From Climacium dendroides (Eukaryota > Streptophyta > Bryopsida > Hypnales > Climaciaceae): DNA of 64,000 nucleotides. Location: NCBI GenBank assembly GCA_950106755.1, contig OX467082.1, positions 35,154,001 through 35,218,000 on the forward strand, in the 5' to 3' direction. The translations under genes were made by a program, and so were the position numbers. The notes under the pieces are model-generated. The model was not told the origin of the DNA, made no database searches, and worked only from the letters and a program-made list of their open reading frames with translations. Positions 37,331 through 50,367 of this stretch are shown here, piece after piece (position 1 is the stretch's first letter; every line of letters starts with the position of its first letter).

Positions 37331-39636
37331 GCTAGTGGAACAGATTGGAAGTAGCAGTAGTTTTCCACTATATAGTAGTCGAGGCTCCAAAGTACAAGTT
37401 CTTTTTTTGTTTCTTTAAGACTTTTTTTTGTTAGATGCGTAGCAAGGACATTGCAAGCCTCTTAGGCATTTTGAAAGTCAAAATTTGAGTTTTCACATAG
37501 TTCTTGATTTTAAATGTTTTAAAGCTTTACTAAGAAAATGTAGCTTCAGTACTCTGATTTTTACTCCATATGAGTTTTTTTCAAAATTGTTGAAATTGTA
37601 ATTTTTGTGACACTTATAAAGTAGCATCTAAAAACCTCAAAATACACTACTTTTGAACTTTTTCTTTCACATTTCTCTTGGTGTAATCTCAAGGAGTACA
37701 TCAATCACACCATAACATTTGTCACTATTATTTTCATTTTTAAAAAATTTATATTATTTTAAGAATTTTATAATTATTATGATTTTTATATGGAATTTTT
37801 TTGTAAAAATCATGTAAACTTAAATTTGATATTTTTAATTATAAAAAACAAGGTTATGTTTTATACATATGTTACTACATGTCAAAAATGTCAAATTTTT
37901 GAAAACTATGTTTTAATGTAGAAAGTTAATGAAGTTTGACCAAGTATGGACATGAAATGTTCTTTAAAGGTTAACACTTCAAAATTTCTAGAAAAAACAT
38001 TAAACCACAAAGTGGTCTATTTCATTCTTAAAGGATTAGGTAAATCCCTAATTGCCTAAGGCATCATATTTTGATGTCAACTAAACTTTGAAGTTAAATA
38101 AAAATTTTCCAAAGTCACTATTTTAGAAATTTTCTTTCTAGTGAATACCTATGAAGTCTATTTTAAGCATCATTAATTTAGTATTGAAAAAAAATTAATT
38201 TTTCTGTTTAAGGTTTAGGAATTAGGGTGTCTATTGGAAAACTTGAATTTTTAGAATTAGAGGCTCTTAGAGTTGAGCCTCAAATACATTGGTTCTTGAG
38301 GAAAAATTCACATTTAAAATTCATTTAAAAAAACTTAGAGTAGACTTTGAAAAGTTGGAAATAAATCATGGCTAGATCTATAGATATTGAGATTATATAT
38401 ATGTTATGTCCATAAACTTCATTTTTTTATAAATTCAATTTTAGATTTAACATATAAAAAGAGGATTCAAGTCACTTTTGCAATTTTAACATCCTCTAGA
38501 TAAAACAATGTAATCTTTCAATCTGTAAATGACATTATGTTTTTTTCTTACATAATCTATAATATGGCTTGTTTGAATTTGTACATCACAAAAATTGGAG
38601 TAAAATGTGAATTGGTAACCTTGATTTGCTAGGACCACTGTAATTTTTATCTTTTGATATGATCTTGAAATGGTTCATTTTCTTTGTCCAATGTCTAAAT
38701 TTAAGGGGGGTATCTATAAAAAGTAATTTTGAATACACTTCTAATGATAGAAATTTCAAGCTTTGATTATAAACTAATGAAAAGTTAGTGTTATACTTGG
38801 CAAGGTAGTTATTTTAGACTATTAAGGATGTCCTAAGTGGTAAGAGGTCTATAAAGCGCTTGGACTCTAAAAGCATTTTCTAATGCCAAAGATACATTTA
38901 GCTTTCTCATTGCACCAACAATGTACAAATAATATACATTTTAGGGTGGATACTTTTAGTGGTCAATCTTTGTGTTTTAACTTCAAAAATTCATAACTAA
39001 TTCCATGCACCCATCCATAAAGCTCCAAAAATACAAAGAATTTCTATTTTTCTTTCGGAAAACATTTGTTGAAAAATATTTCAAGAAGTCAAATCTCTCC
39101 AAATTAATTATCAATTCTTAAATGGGTGCTTTATAAACCTCCTATTTTTATTATATTGGATAATATTTTAATTCATTTATATTGGATAATGCAACAATTG
39201 ATCAATCATCAGGGTGATGAAACTATTATATGGACATGGATGATGAATGAATGAAACATCTAATGAGGGAATGCAAATGCATGTATTCACCGAACAATGT
39301 TGTCATCCACAAATACAACAATATCATTCCATAATTCAATGATTTCATCTATTGAAAAATGGATAATTGATCACTAAATATCCCCTCAAACAATAATCTA
39401 ATTGCTCTTGAGTAAATTGATTAAGGTAGTTTGCTTTGGAAGTTTCCTTGTTCTTCATGCACCTCCTATTTAGGAATGAGAGACATATTGCTTGAAATAT
39501 TTATTATTGTCAATGATGAATTAGGTAGGCTTAAATAGTTGTTTTTATAAACAAACTACCTTATTCAACAAGAAAATGCTATCCACATATTGAACATACA
39601 CTTAAAATTGCTACATGTAAATACGGTAGGACATTA
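37331..39636. other. AT-rich DNA with a dispersed repeat shared with 43.5-44.2 kb
   Basis: 38050-38620 shares ordered blocks with 43560-44105, for example ACTTTGAAGTTAAATAAAA, TTTTAGATTTRACATRTAAA and AATCTTTCAATC. A weaker echo is near 61680. No gene or complete element boundary is visible. Confidence 0.45.
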
Positions 39637-40546
39637 CCCCTAAAGGACCAAGGCCATTTTCTTGCCAAAAATCACTCAAAATTGCCAAAATTGCTCTCAC
39701 TCAAGAAAACAAAAATAAATAAATTTTAGATTATAACCATAGGATCTTGTACTTTACTTGTTTCAAATCATATGGTAAAAATTTCATGAAGTTTGATTGT
39801 ATATATTGGAAGATATTAGCATTTAAAGTTGGAAAATAAAGTTTTTTTGAACACTGGCCTACAATATCAAATGACTTTGACCACCATTTGTGGAATTTTT
39901 TTTCACTATGGACTTTGAAGTTAGGATTTTTTTGTATTAAAGAATTGAATTGAAAGTCTAAGAATTTTTATTTTATTTTTAAATGCTTGATTTTCATTCT
40001 TTAAAAAATTATCAAGTAGAAGTAGGTACAAGATTGAAAGAAAAACTAAATTGTTAATAGCTCTAAAATGGGATTCAATCACAATAATTTCAATGGTGAG
40101 ATTGTTCTAACAAGCAAACTTAACCTTGTCAAACAATTCTTTTTGAAAAATTGTGAATATTGCATTTAGAAATGAATCCTATAAGTTATTTTTTCAAGAA
40201 GATGCTTAGATTGCCCAAAAAACAAGATTGTCCATTATTTCCACATCACTAATCCAAATGGAATGAATCAAAGCTTTACATGTAGACAAAAATAAGATCT
40301 ATAAGAAAAAAAATTAAAATTATTTCAAGCTTTTGTGTGTTTCTTTTTTTGCCTAGCAACATAAAAATTATGTTTAGGATGGCATAACTTTTGCTTTCAA
40401 GAACCAATTGAAATAAAAATTATATTTTCATGAAGCTAATAAGTTTTTCTATCTTATCAAAAAGTTGAAAACACCAAAAATTGAGGTCATAAGAACCTAC
40501 TCAAATTCCTCAAAGTCCCTTGAGGGGACTTTTGGTCCTTTAGGGG
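39637..40546. mobile_element. TTAA-flanked TIR element, 910-bp copy D
   Basis: The left end CCCCTAAAGGACCAAGG follows TTA (one base of TTAA appears lost). The right end, inverted, is CCCCTAAAGGACCAAAAG, before TTAA (40547-40550). The interior aligns with copy E at 29237-30096. There is no coding capacity. Confidence 0.75.
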
Positions 40547-40616
40547 TTAAAGTGGTCATTTGAAGACTACATCTTGCTTCTATCTTCCCCTAGCCAAGTG
40601 TAAATGTAAAAAATTA

Positions 40617-41182
40617 CTCCCTTAGACCCAAAATGATCTTTCTAATGGTCTCAATTTTTTGTTCCAAAATGATCTTTGTATTGCACTTTGTGATGTTGAA
40701 AATTGGTCAAATTTGGCTTTTGATTACTATCTAAAACTAGTAAAACAATTCCAAGCAATAGTTCCCCCTCTATCCATGCAATCATCAATGAGAAGACAAA
40801 TAAAATGAAGGGGTCAATCAACACTATTTGTTCTTATTTTTTGCAATTCTTTAAGTGTTGCCCAATTGAAAGAAATGAAGCTTTGGGAGGTGGTACAAAG
40901 GTTTACACATAGGCTTGGGCCTATACTAACTACCTGCAAAATGGCACCTTACAATCAACAATTACTAGTATTCATTGGTGCTCTTTGAAAATGCCCCCCA
41001 AAATTCCACTTTTCAATACTCCAAGATTGAACTTTGAATGGTTCCAAAACTCAAAGTTTCTAGGATTTTAGGAGTGTACTAAATTCTACTTACAATGCAA
41101 AGTGGGTTTTTTAAAATGTTATTTTTAACCTTAGTCGAGAACATTTTGTTCAACAAAAAGATTATTTTTGAGACAAAGGGGA
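40617..41182. mobile_element. Stowaway/mariner-like MITE, 566 bp
   Basis: The left end is CTCCCTTAGACCCAAAATG after TA (40615-40616). The right end reads TGAGACAAAGGGGA before TA (41183-41184). Interior blocks (for example CATCACAAAGTGCAA on one strand) are shared with 60431-60988. Plant Stowaway elements have CTCCCTCCGT-type ends and TA target duplications. Confidence 0.65.
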
Positions 41183-41329
41183 TACCTCTCAATTTATTTT
41201 GTGGTTGCTTTATGTCTTGCATTCTTCACTTCTTCTATTGTATTCTTTACAACTTCTACCTAACTTAGGGCCTTCAAATCCAAATTTTATATATAACAGG
41301 TGATAAATAAAAAATTCTAATATTTTTTC

Positions 41330-41620
41330 CAAGGGTAAGAACAGAGACCATTAGATGTTTTTTAGTTGCATTAGAAGGCCATTTCAAGTTTGTTCCCTAT
41401 ATTGGGAACCAATCAGTGTTGGCCAAAATGAAAAATAAATAATTTTTAAAATAAAATAGAAAATATTTTATTATTATTATCTGATGTGGCAGTTGCTCGA
41501 CCATGTCACACTGTTGCTACAATTGAGTTTCCATAGTTCAAGAACATGTGGGAACTCACAACCCTATAAACCACTTGAATATCATCTAATGTTTGAATGA
41601 CTACTTTAACGTCTTGCATG
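41330..41620 (-). repeat. Dispersed repeat, inverted partner of 36960-37330
   Basis: The reverse complement carries GGGTTGTGAGTTCCCACATG and TGCCACATCAGATAAT, matching 36960-37330 in order. Confidence 0.5.
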
Positions 41621-44365
41621 AACACATACTTCAAGAGCTTCTACAATATAGAAAAGTTGCACCTTATTTGACTTCAAGATTGGGACTCATGGATAAGATA
41701 GAATTTTTGGCATATACTTCAATTTTATGTAGTACAATCCATTGCGGTTAGATGCACCCATAGTTAACACTTAAGGAAAGACCTTATTACGATTTTTTTC
41801 AATATGTGAGATTTGGGCCACAATCAATGTCATATATAAAAATAATGGAGTGATTAATAGTGACTTCATTAGGAGCTTCCAGCTTTCCCAGCTTTTTAGT
41901 ACAAATTCATTATAAGATTTGATTTTTGGGGCTTTCCATGTTATAAAATATTTTGATTGCTTTAGGTGAGTAAGATGAGCATTATGGATTCATCTTTTGT
42001 TGGTTCTGGATAGTCTAAAGACTCTTTTGGGCCATGATGCACCAAACACTTCAAAAATTCATAGCAAATTTACACTTTGTTGAAAAATATAATTTCAATT
42101 GCTCTCACTATTCCTTACACTTGTCTTTGTATCCGAAACAAATTGAAAAATTTCAACAATGACATTAGCTATGTTTGACTTGATGAAATTTGACAAAAGA
42201 GTGAGGTAAGTTGTCAGTGCCTATAATGATGAAATTCATCATGAAAGAAGCACCTTGTCATTATCATATAAATTTGTATAACCTTCAATGTATAAAATTC
42301 AGTACTGACAAACCTGGATGTTAATTTCATACAAACTTCATATTGATTTAACCTCTCGTGACCCAAATGACTATTTTCTAGTTGTCATCTTTTTAAGCTA
42401 TTTGTTTTTAAATTTTGATTTTTTTCAATAATCATTATTTTCAAAAAATAAACTATATTATAATTCCGATGGCAATAGTTTCATCAAATTTTGAGCTAAA
42501 TTCCGCATTGTGGAATTTTTAAAAGTTGAGTGGCATAGTATAGTTCATGGTTCATGTTTTTTTATTCAATTTGGACATGGATTGAAAAGTCAACCAACCA
42601 ATGCAATTGTTGCTACTTTAGAAAAGGAAGATTCAAGGAACTCAACGAGAAGACAAGTCTGTCCATTTTTGTTTTTTTCTTACAAACACTACTCTCATTT
42701 CAATGTTCATTGTGCATTGCAAGCTCGACCAAAAATTGTAAAATCACTAGAATGTTGTGAAGTTTTAGATGAGAATTCTCAAATATCATGTCTTTCATTG
42801 AGCAAAAAAAGTCATCATTTCAAAATATTCTCACCAATAAGATATATTCCTTCAAAGTCTATTGCCATGTTTTCCATTGACCCAAATAAAACTTCAAACT
42901 TAAATATCTACTAAATTTTGCGGTCAAATAATCTAAATTTTTTTTGAGGTACTCACTTTCAATGTGTACTATAAGACCCTATAGTTACATTCTATCCAAT
43001 CTTAAGAAAAAATGAGCAAACATATTGATCAAGTTCTTAGCAATTTTGGCCTATATTGAAAGTACATCCCCATTGCATAATTAGAGGTTAATTAGGGGAA
43101 TTTTTTATTTTAGAAAAGAACCAAAACTAAATGTCCCAAAAGTTTCCAAAAACTACAACTTTCCAAAGTTACTAAAATTTTAATTAATATAAAATTAATA
43201 AAAAAATCAAATGAAAACTTAATTCACTGAATTTGAGATGTTCTAGGAACATGCAGGTGTTAAAAGTGGTGTTAGCAAAATGAATATAGTCCAAATGTAT
43301 ACCAAAATGCATTCCTAAATAATGGTTCCTTAATACAATTCATAACACCAAATGTGATCAAATAATCAAGAAACATGTATATGCTTGAAATGCATTAGAT
43401 TGAAAAAACCAAGGACATTGACTTAAGATATTAAAAAAATATTCAAGAAATTTGAATTTTAATATTAGTTATTTAAAAAAAACAATTTGAAAATTCCTTG
43501 TTCCTTTTTTCTATGCCTTGTATTTTTTTTTGCAAACATTGTAAAATTTTAACCCCTAAACATCCAAAACATCATATCTCAATGTCTCCAAAACTTTGAA
43601 CTTAAATAAAACCTTCTTAAGTTATTAGTGGGTTTTATTATTCAAATTCTTTTTGAATTCTAGTTTTAGCATCAAAAATGCAATTTTGAAAATGAATTAT
43701 TATAATATTTTAATTCAAGATTTTGTGCAAGGATATTCACTACAAATCTTAATTTTTTAGTGTTGAGTACTCTTGGAAATGAGCCTTGAAAACACTAAAC
43801 CTTTGAAAAAAAGGCACATTAGAAACTCATTTAAAAACCCTATAGAATATAGATTTTGAGAAGCACTAAATTGACAGTGGTTATACATACTATGTCATTC
43901 AACCTCATATTTAGTTGATGACCTCAATTTTAGATTTGACATGTAAAAAGAAGATTGATAGATTTAAATTCACTTTATATTTTTAATACCTTTATCATCA
44001 AATGTCATTCATAATCTTTCAATCCACAATTGATATTATAACATTTTTTCTCATGGTTGTGATTTCTAATATGTCTAGTTTGAATTTGTACTATTACAAT
44101 TCAAAAAAACATTGATGGAACTTATAATAATGCTGATTTTTTGTTCAATTTAGTGCAAATTCCAAGAAGTTCAAAAAAAGCCTTGCACATTATTTTAGGC
44201 GGGGTTGTACACTTTAAAAAAAATTCAAATAAGGTTATACAAATTACAATGAGTTAGGACCATGAAAATAAATCTATGAGAAAATCTACCAATGAATCGT
44301 ATATACAATAGAATGTCAAAATCACCAAGTGATGTTTGACAGCCTTGAATTTTGTAAGGTGTAAG
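41621..44365. other. AT-rich DNA, no gene
   Basis: The frame at 42510-42914 (+, 134 codons) has no recognisable motifs and lies in repeat-rich DNA. A lone TTAA element end (TTAACCCCTAAACATCC) is at 43549, followed by the dispersed repeat shared with 38 kb. Confidence 0.4.
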
Positions 44366-44395
44366 TTAACCCCTAAAGTTCCTTCACAAACTATG

Positions 44396-45731
44396 CACTA
44401 TAAGAAAACGTAGTTTTTTTGGATGTCACAAAAAACAGGCATCTGTGTTTTTAAAAACGGGTTTGACATCGACGTTGATGTCCTCCGAAATCCGTCAAAA
44501 AAGAAACGTCCAAAACATGCTAAAATTTTTGTGAACGTCACCAATAACATGACGATTTTTTGTGACGTCAAAAAAATTCAAGGCCTCCAAACTTCTCTAA
44601 GTGTGACATGTGGAGGGGGCCAAAATGCCAACTCAACTTTTGTTTGGGCAATTTTTGCCACGTGTACTTTTTTTCCCCCAACCCCTTCCTGCCCGGGGCG
44701 GTGATGTGGATCCCTTTCAAATCTGACGTGGCATTTTTTGACGTGGACATGCCACGTCAGATGCCACGTCAGCAATATTGGGTGAGTTGAAATTCTAAAG
44801 TCCTGTTGTTCATGACGTCTCATAAAACGTAGACGTGTCCATTTTGACATCATTGTGAACAACCTTTATGTCATGCAAAGGTCAGTACAAAAAAAACTAT
44901 TGAAAAAATAAAATAAAATAAACATATAAAAAATTTTAATTCAAAAAAATGTAAAGAAAACTTACCATGTACGATCAAAAGGATTTTTGATGGCAAAATG
45001 AAGGAAATAAGTCATTAAAATTTATTAAAAATGAAGGTAAAGGGGTCCTATTTATATTCATTCTCTGTCCATGATGAGACAAAAGATATGGGATAAATGA
45101 AAAATGGGAATTTGAACATTGTCCATTTTGACGTTGTTTTAGACATGTAGATGTTGTTTTAGACATGTAGGTGTTGTTTCAGACATGTGACATGTTGATT
45201 TAGACATCAGAATCAACGAGTCTTGTTTTTTTACACATTTTATATTGAACACAAGTTTTGTTGTACTTATCCCATATGGATTGTTTCTCTTCCTATCACC
45301 CCACTAGTATAAAAACCAGCTCTTCTCATCCATGGTGCACATCCATCCATGTCCTTTTTTTTTGCAAGGTATGCCACGTGGCTGCCCTATCCTTAAATTT
45401 TTATATGTGGTCAACATTTCAAAACAATTTTTACTAATTTAGCCATAATCAAAATAAGTTTACTTGTTGACGTGGATTTCTCATGTTTTTTGTGATGTCA
45501 AAAAAAACATATTCTGTTGTGTTTGACGTCATGGAAGACATGTGACGTTGCAAGTGACATTCATTTATTCTCTGAATTTTGTTGCCTTGTTGTCGTTGAC
45601 ATCAATTGAAATCTCATTACCCAGCACTTGTTTTTTGGCAAACGTCGGATGTTTTTGAAAACATGTGACATTTTTCTGGATGTCACGTATTTTTGTCAAA
45701 ACATCGTCAAAAACGCAGTTTTCTTATAGTG
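44396..45731. mobile_element. Non-autonomous CACTA (En/Spm) element with 3-bp target duplication
   Basis: It begins CACTATAAGAAAACGTAG and ends CGCAGTTTTCTTATAGTG, the canonical CACTA terminal inverted repeat. ATG is duplicated on both sides (44393-44395 and 45732-45734). The subterminal regions are dense in GACGT/ACGTC repeats, as expected of transposase-binding repeats in this superfamily. At 1336 bp it has no transposase frame. It is nested in an older TTAA-flanked element. Four TGACGTGG-type boxes cluster at 44724-44771, and a 20-bp unit (GTTGTTTTAGACATGTAGAT) is tandemly repeated near 45130-45190. Confidence 0.92.
44724..44771. promoter_or_regulatory. Cluster of four bZIP-type G/C-hybrid boxes inside CACTA
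   Basis: TGACGTGGCA at 44724-44733, TGACGTGG at 44739-44746, and TGCCACGTCA at 44750-44759 and 44762-44771. TGACGTGG is a known core for plant bZIP factors. Here the boxes may instead serve as transposase-binding subterminal repeats; regulatory use is inference. Confidence 0.5.
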
Positions 45732-47539
45732 ATGTTTTCACCGAAAACACTCCAAAACTGTCATTTCTAGTACAAGTACCAAGTTTTTGAATTTTTTTTG
45801 ATACATGTAACCATAGGATCTTGTAGTATGCTAGTTTGGGAATATGTGGTAAAAATTTCAGAAATTTCCACCACGTAGATTGCAAGATATAAGCATTCAA
45901 ATTCACTGAAATCATTTTTTTAGCCTTGCGAAAAACAGGATAGCTGCACTTCACAAGCTCACTTTATTATGAAAAAATGTCCAAAATGGTGGTTACTTTT
46001 TGGATTATTTTTCCTAGACAAGTTGATTACATGCTTGAAAAATTTTAGATCATTTGGAATTGTACAACATATAGGAAAAAAATAGTAAGTAGACAATAGT
46101 AGAGAATGATTCAAAAGATTAAATTGTTAAGGATTTAATTATGGAATTGAAAAATGCCAATCCCAATGTTTGAAATGTTGTTATAAACAATCTACATCCT
46201 ATGATTTTATTTTTTCAAAAATATTGAAAACAGAATAAGATAAAGGACTTCAAAGTTTATTTAAAAGTAGAGAATCCATAATTGCTTGCAAACAAAAATT
46301 GCTCATAACTTTCATCTCATTGATCAAAATAGAATTATTCAAAGCTTTGCACTTATATATAACTCTAGAAGACCAATTTCAAATTTTTGTTTTTAAAAAA
46401 AAGTGATTTTTTTAATTTGCCCGTATTGTCCGGCTAGTGAAAAAAGTAACATATTTATGGCCTCTAAAGGAAAAATTTTCAATAGCAAATGAGGGGCCTT
46501 GGAGAGAAAGACTTCACAAATAATTTAAATTTTTTTGAAAATCATAATTTAATTTTTTGAGTTTTATGATGCTTTCACTTGTATATGAGTAGGGAGAGAG
46601 TAGGGCAACAAGGGAGTCATTTAACACTAGCCATTTGTGAACCTTTAGATTAGTTTATTAGTAAGTGGTAGTTAAAAAATTTGCAATGTAGATGAAATCA
46701 TCCATAGTTTTTAGTTGTTTGTAAAAATATTTATTGCCAATTAAAGCTCTATCATCTTTTTAAATCTTTTGGCCGTAACTTTTGACTTGTATTTCCAAAT
46801 GTCATGAAATTTGGTGTGTTTGAAAGATATTCCTCACCCCCACCTTCTATTAAAACTTTAGCCTAAATATGCAAATCTCTAACCACATGTACCTACCCAA
46901 AATTTCTATACAAACAAAAAATGCATGCTAGTCCTTTAAGGTTATATTTGTTTTAGATGTGGGAGAAGTGTTTGGTAGGACGTTAAATTGTGCCATCAAA
47001 GGTGGGCTTGGTAAGGTGGATTTAACTTGGGAAAAACACAGAATTTTTTTATTTGCGACATATGATTTTTTTTGCAAATTTTGAATTCATATTTACAATC
47101 ACAGACCCCAAATTAGCAAAATGAGGTCTACAACATCCCCTAGACATGGCTCAAAATAGGGGGCTTTTTATGATTGAATGTCTTACAAATGTTTGTATAA
47201 GCACACATTTTCATTGATGAGTTCAATAAACACTAATTTATAGTGTTGATGTGACTCTAATTTAATAAAGTTGCTCTATTTTAAATTAGTGTGTATTCAA
47301 TGTATACTAAATTATTCCTAGATTGTACTAATTTGTACACAAGAGGTTGCAAGAAAGACCTTTCCTATCACATTTCACAAGTTGGAGTGTTTTTTAAGCA
47401 TAAATTTGGGAGTGATGATCTCATACAGTTCAAATTTATACAAAACATTGATATGATCATTCAAAACCAATCTTGATTTTTAATTGTTTTATGAAATTCA
47501 TTTGGTAGGAAATATTGATTCTTAGAAATTTATAAATAC

Positions 47540-48138
47540 TATTGAACATCGATTTAGAAGAATTATTGATTCTTAGAATTTTTACTCATTAAAAAATTGT
47601 TAAGTAGAAATAGATTCAAGATTGAAAGGATAATTAAACTATTAATAGCTTTAAGATGAAATTGAAACACAATAATCTCAATAGTGAGATTGATCTAGCA
47701 AACAAACTCAACCTTCTCTTACAATTTTTTTTTGAAAAATTGTTAAAATTGCATTCAAAAATGAAGTCTACAAGTTATTTTTTCATAAAGATTCTTAGAT
47801 TGTCCTAAAAACAAGATTGTCTATAACTTTCTCATCACTAGTCCAAATAGGATGAATCAAAGCTTCATATGTAGACAAAAATATAAGTTTTCAAAGAAAA
47901 ATTTGAAATTTTAAAAATTGAACATTTTGAGATTTTTTTTGGTTGCCCCTCGAGTTGCTTTCTAGATTCATAGTGACATAACTTTTGTTTCTGGGCACCA
48001 ATTGAATTATATTCCTAGAAAGCTAAATTAATTTTTTATATTCAAGAAAAGTTTCAAAAAGTCATGTCAAAAATTGAGATTATACAAGCCTCTACAAAAT
48101 GCCAAGAGTCCCCTGTAGGGACTTTGTGATTTTAGGGG
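47540..48138. mobile_element. TTAA-flanked element of the 860-bp family, right part
   Basis: The body matches the right half of copies D and E (TTGTTAAGTAGAAATAG, ACACAATAATCTCAATAGTG, ACATAACTTTTGTT). It ends with TTTTAGGGG directly before TTAA (48139-48142). The left end was not found. Confidence 0.6.
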
Positions 48139-48292
48139 TTAAAATGTCAAATTTTCTATATGCTTTAAATGTTTCATTTAAAAAATATTTTTCTCTTACC
48201 CTACTTCTAATTTTTTTTTGTTTTAATGCAATAGGTTTTCCATTTGTTCACAAATAAAAAAATTATTCTCTGCTTAACCTACTTAGCACCTA

Positions 48293-48705
48293 CTCCCTCT
48301 GTTCCACAAAAACCTCCTAATTTCATTTTCAATTGGTGAGGGATTAACTATACTTTTGGTTTTTTCCACAGTTATGCATGCATTCAAGAATCTCTGTACC
48401 ATCCCTAAGACCTGTGCAAAATTTGTGACGGAGTCGCCGTCATTTTGCCAACCAAAATCCAAGCTGTTTTTATCATATTTCATGATTGAGGCAATCAAGA
48501 ATGATAGAAACAACAAGTATAAGATGCCTCATATGGGCAAGGTCCAACTTGCAAGGAGAGGAATGCTCCTTGTTCATCTAACTTGTCCTACGGAGATCGT
48601 TCAACACGGCCAACACTTATTGTATGGTTAAGATTAGTAAAAGGAAGTTTTTTTGTGAAACAAGAGCTATCCTTGATTTGGAGGTTTTTTGTGGAACAGA
48701 GGGAG
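48293..48705. mobile_element. Stowaway/mariner-like element, 413 bp
   Basis: The ends CTCCCTCTGTTCCACAAAAA and, inverted, the same sequence (TTTTTTGTGGAACAGAGGGAG) are bordered by TA at 48291-48292 and 48706-48707. CTCCCTC ends with a TA duplication are typical of plant mariner/Stowaway elements. Short open frames inside on both strands (77 and 91 codons) are not recognisable as transposase. Confidence 0.85.
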
Positions 48706-48813
48706 TAATTTTTTTTCAAATTTTTGTTGTAAATCTTACTTTATTTTGACATTGTCTATATTGGTACTAAAAGACAGGTAACAAAAATGAATGAAGTACT
48801 TCTCCAAAAATGA

Positions 48814-49163
48814 CTCCCTTCATCCCAAATGACCTTCTAGTTGGACAAAATGTTTTGGTTTAAAGCTAAAAATATTGGAATTTCAACCTGTTTTGAGCTA
48901 TAAGTAGAGTTTGGTGCACTCCTATTTTAACGGAACTTTGAATTTTGGCCCTTTTTCAAAGTACATGCATTCAAATATTGAAAGTGAAATTTCCTAAGCA
49001 TTTTTAAGGAACACTGATGGGCACTTAATTGTTGAGTGTCAATTCATCATTTTGTTAAAATTGTTGTCAACTTCCTTCCCTTCACATTACAATGTGCAAT
49101 TGGTAGATCAATTTGGGACTAAAAATCAAGGAGAACCAAAAGATCATTTTGGGACTAAGGAAG
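48814..49163. mobile_element. Stowaway/mariner-like MITE, 350 bp
   Basis: The ends are CTCCCTTCATCCCAAATGA and, inverted, CTTCCTTAGTCCCAAAATGA. TA follows at 49164-49165; the left TA has decayed to GA. The interior resembles 60431-60988 (CTTCTAGTTGGACAAAAT). Confidence 0.65.
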
Positions 49164-49398
49164 TACTAGATTTACCAATATTTGGATGAAATTATACATA
49201 TAGATAATTCTATTGATTTTTTTTACTAGTATGTATTTGAAAGTACAAGCTGCTTTGTAAACACAAAAAATGCCAATTGGTTGTTCAATACAATATTTTA
49301 GAAGGTGCTATATTTTATTATTAGGTGCAATTTTTAAAAATTAAATTTCATCATGCCTATATAATTCCATAGTAAAAATGTAGGAATATGCTTTATAT

Positions 49399-49435
49399 AC
49401 ATACATATGTACGTACGTACGTACATACATATGTG
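49399..49435. repeat. Palindromic TACG/TATG microsatellite
   Basis: ACATACATATGTACGTACG and its mirror form a nearly perfect palindrome centred on CGTACG. It is likely a simple repeat that can form a cruciform; no function is indicated. Confidence 0.7.
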
Positions 49436-50367
49436 TTACATATCCAAATTTAGATTTATTGAACTATAATTGTTTTAAAGTGATTGATATCAAAATCATT
49501 ACATGATCAATCAATCACCTATAGAATACATGCATTTATAATCATTTTTGGCACTAAAGTGGCTCCTATATATGAATGGAAAAGTAATATTAAACTAGAT
49601 ATTTATTACACAAGTTGTATTGCACATAATCAAAATATGACAACAAGAAGTTGATTTTAGGTATTTATATAGACGACATTGAAAATTCATAACTTATTCA
49701 CCTAATGTCTACTTAATTTCCCACCTAATTTTGCATGCAAAATTATATTAGAATTCTCTTTTACTTTCCAAAAAGGTTTAATAAAAACAATTTATGTTTC
49801 ATAAAGGTAACTATGTTCAATTGCTATTGGTAACTTAAAGAAAGTGCACCTAAAATCAAACCCTACATATTCTTGCCTAAAATGCATAGGCTTATTCATG
49901 AGAGCCTACAGTCACTTTCCCTTTCAAATGGACTAATTTTTAATATTTTGAAAATTCATAGTTTATTCATATGGTGTCCAAAAAATGCAAAAGAAGATCT
50001 AAACTAATCTTTCAACTTCCAACACATCCATTGAAATTTTCAAACATTGATTTTATATTAGAAAATCATTGCCAAAATTTTATTTTATTTTTGATCTATC
50101 TTTCTTTACACCAAAAAAAAAGAAGAACAATTGGATAAAATTGTCCATAGCATCTCAAAGAAATACGAGGTTCACTAATATTTGGATGAAGCTTACAATT
50201 GTTAAGTACTATGGTAGATTTGTGAGTGATGGATATCAAATTCGATACATTGTACTAAGAAAACAAAAAAATATATCATTACTCTAGTCCTTCTAGCAAC
50301 TATATTGAAACTAGGCATTGACACCATTGATGCCAAGACCAAAGTCAAAGAGGATTGACCCCCTTAA

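Larger units (their letters stand above)
44370..46941. mobile_element. TTAA-flanked element of the 860-bp family, interrupted by CACTA
   Basis: The left end CCCCTAAAGTTCC follows TTAA (44366-44369). After the CACTA insertion the family interior resumes at 45735 (CACTCCAAAACTGTCATTTC, then CATAGGATCTTGTAGTATG). The right end is tentatively GTCCTTTAAGG at 46931-46941, followed by TTAT instead of TTAA, so the outer boundary is uncertain. Confidence 0.55.

Noticed and set aside
36960..41620. One 4.6-kb element bounded by the inverted repeats at 36960-37330 and 41330-41620
   Set aside because: The repeats do not end in clear terminal motifs or a target duplication; two independent insertions are equally likely.
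42510..42914. 134-codon frame on the plus strand
   Set aside because: Low-complexity composition in AT-rich repeat DNA and no motif.
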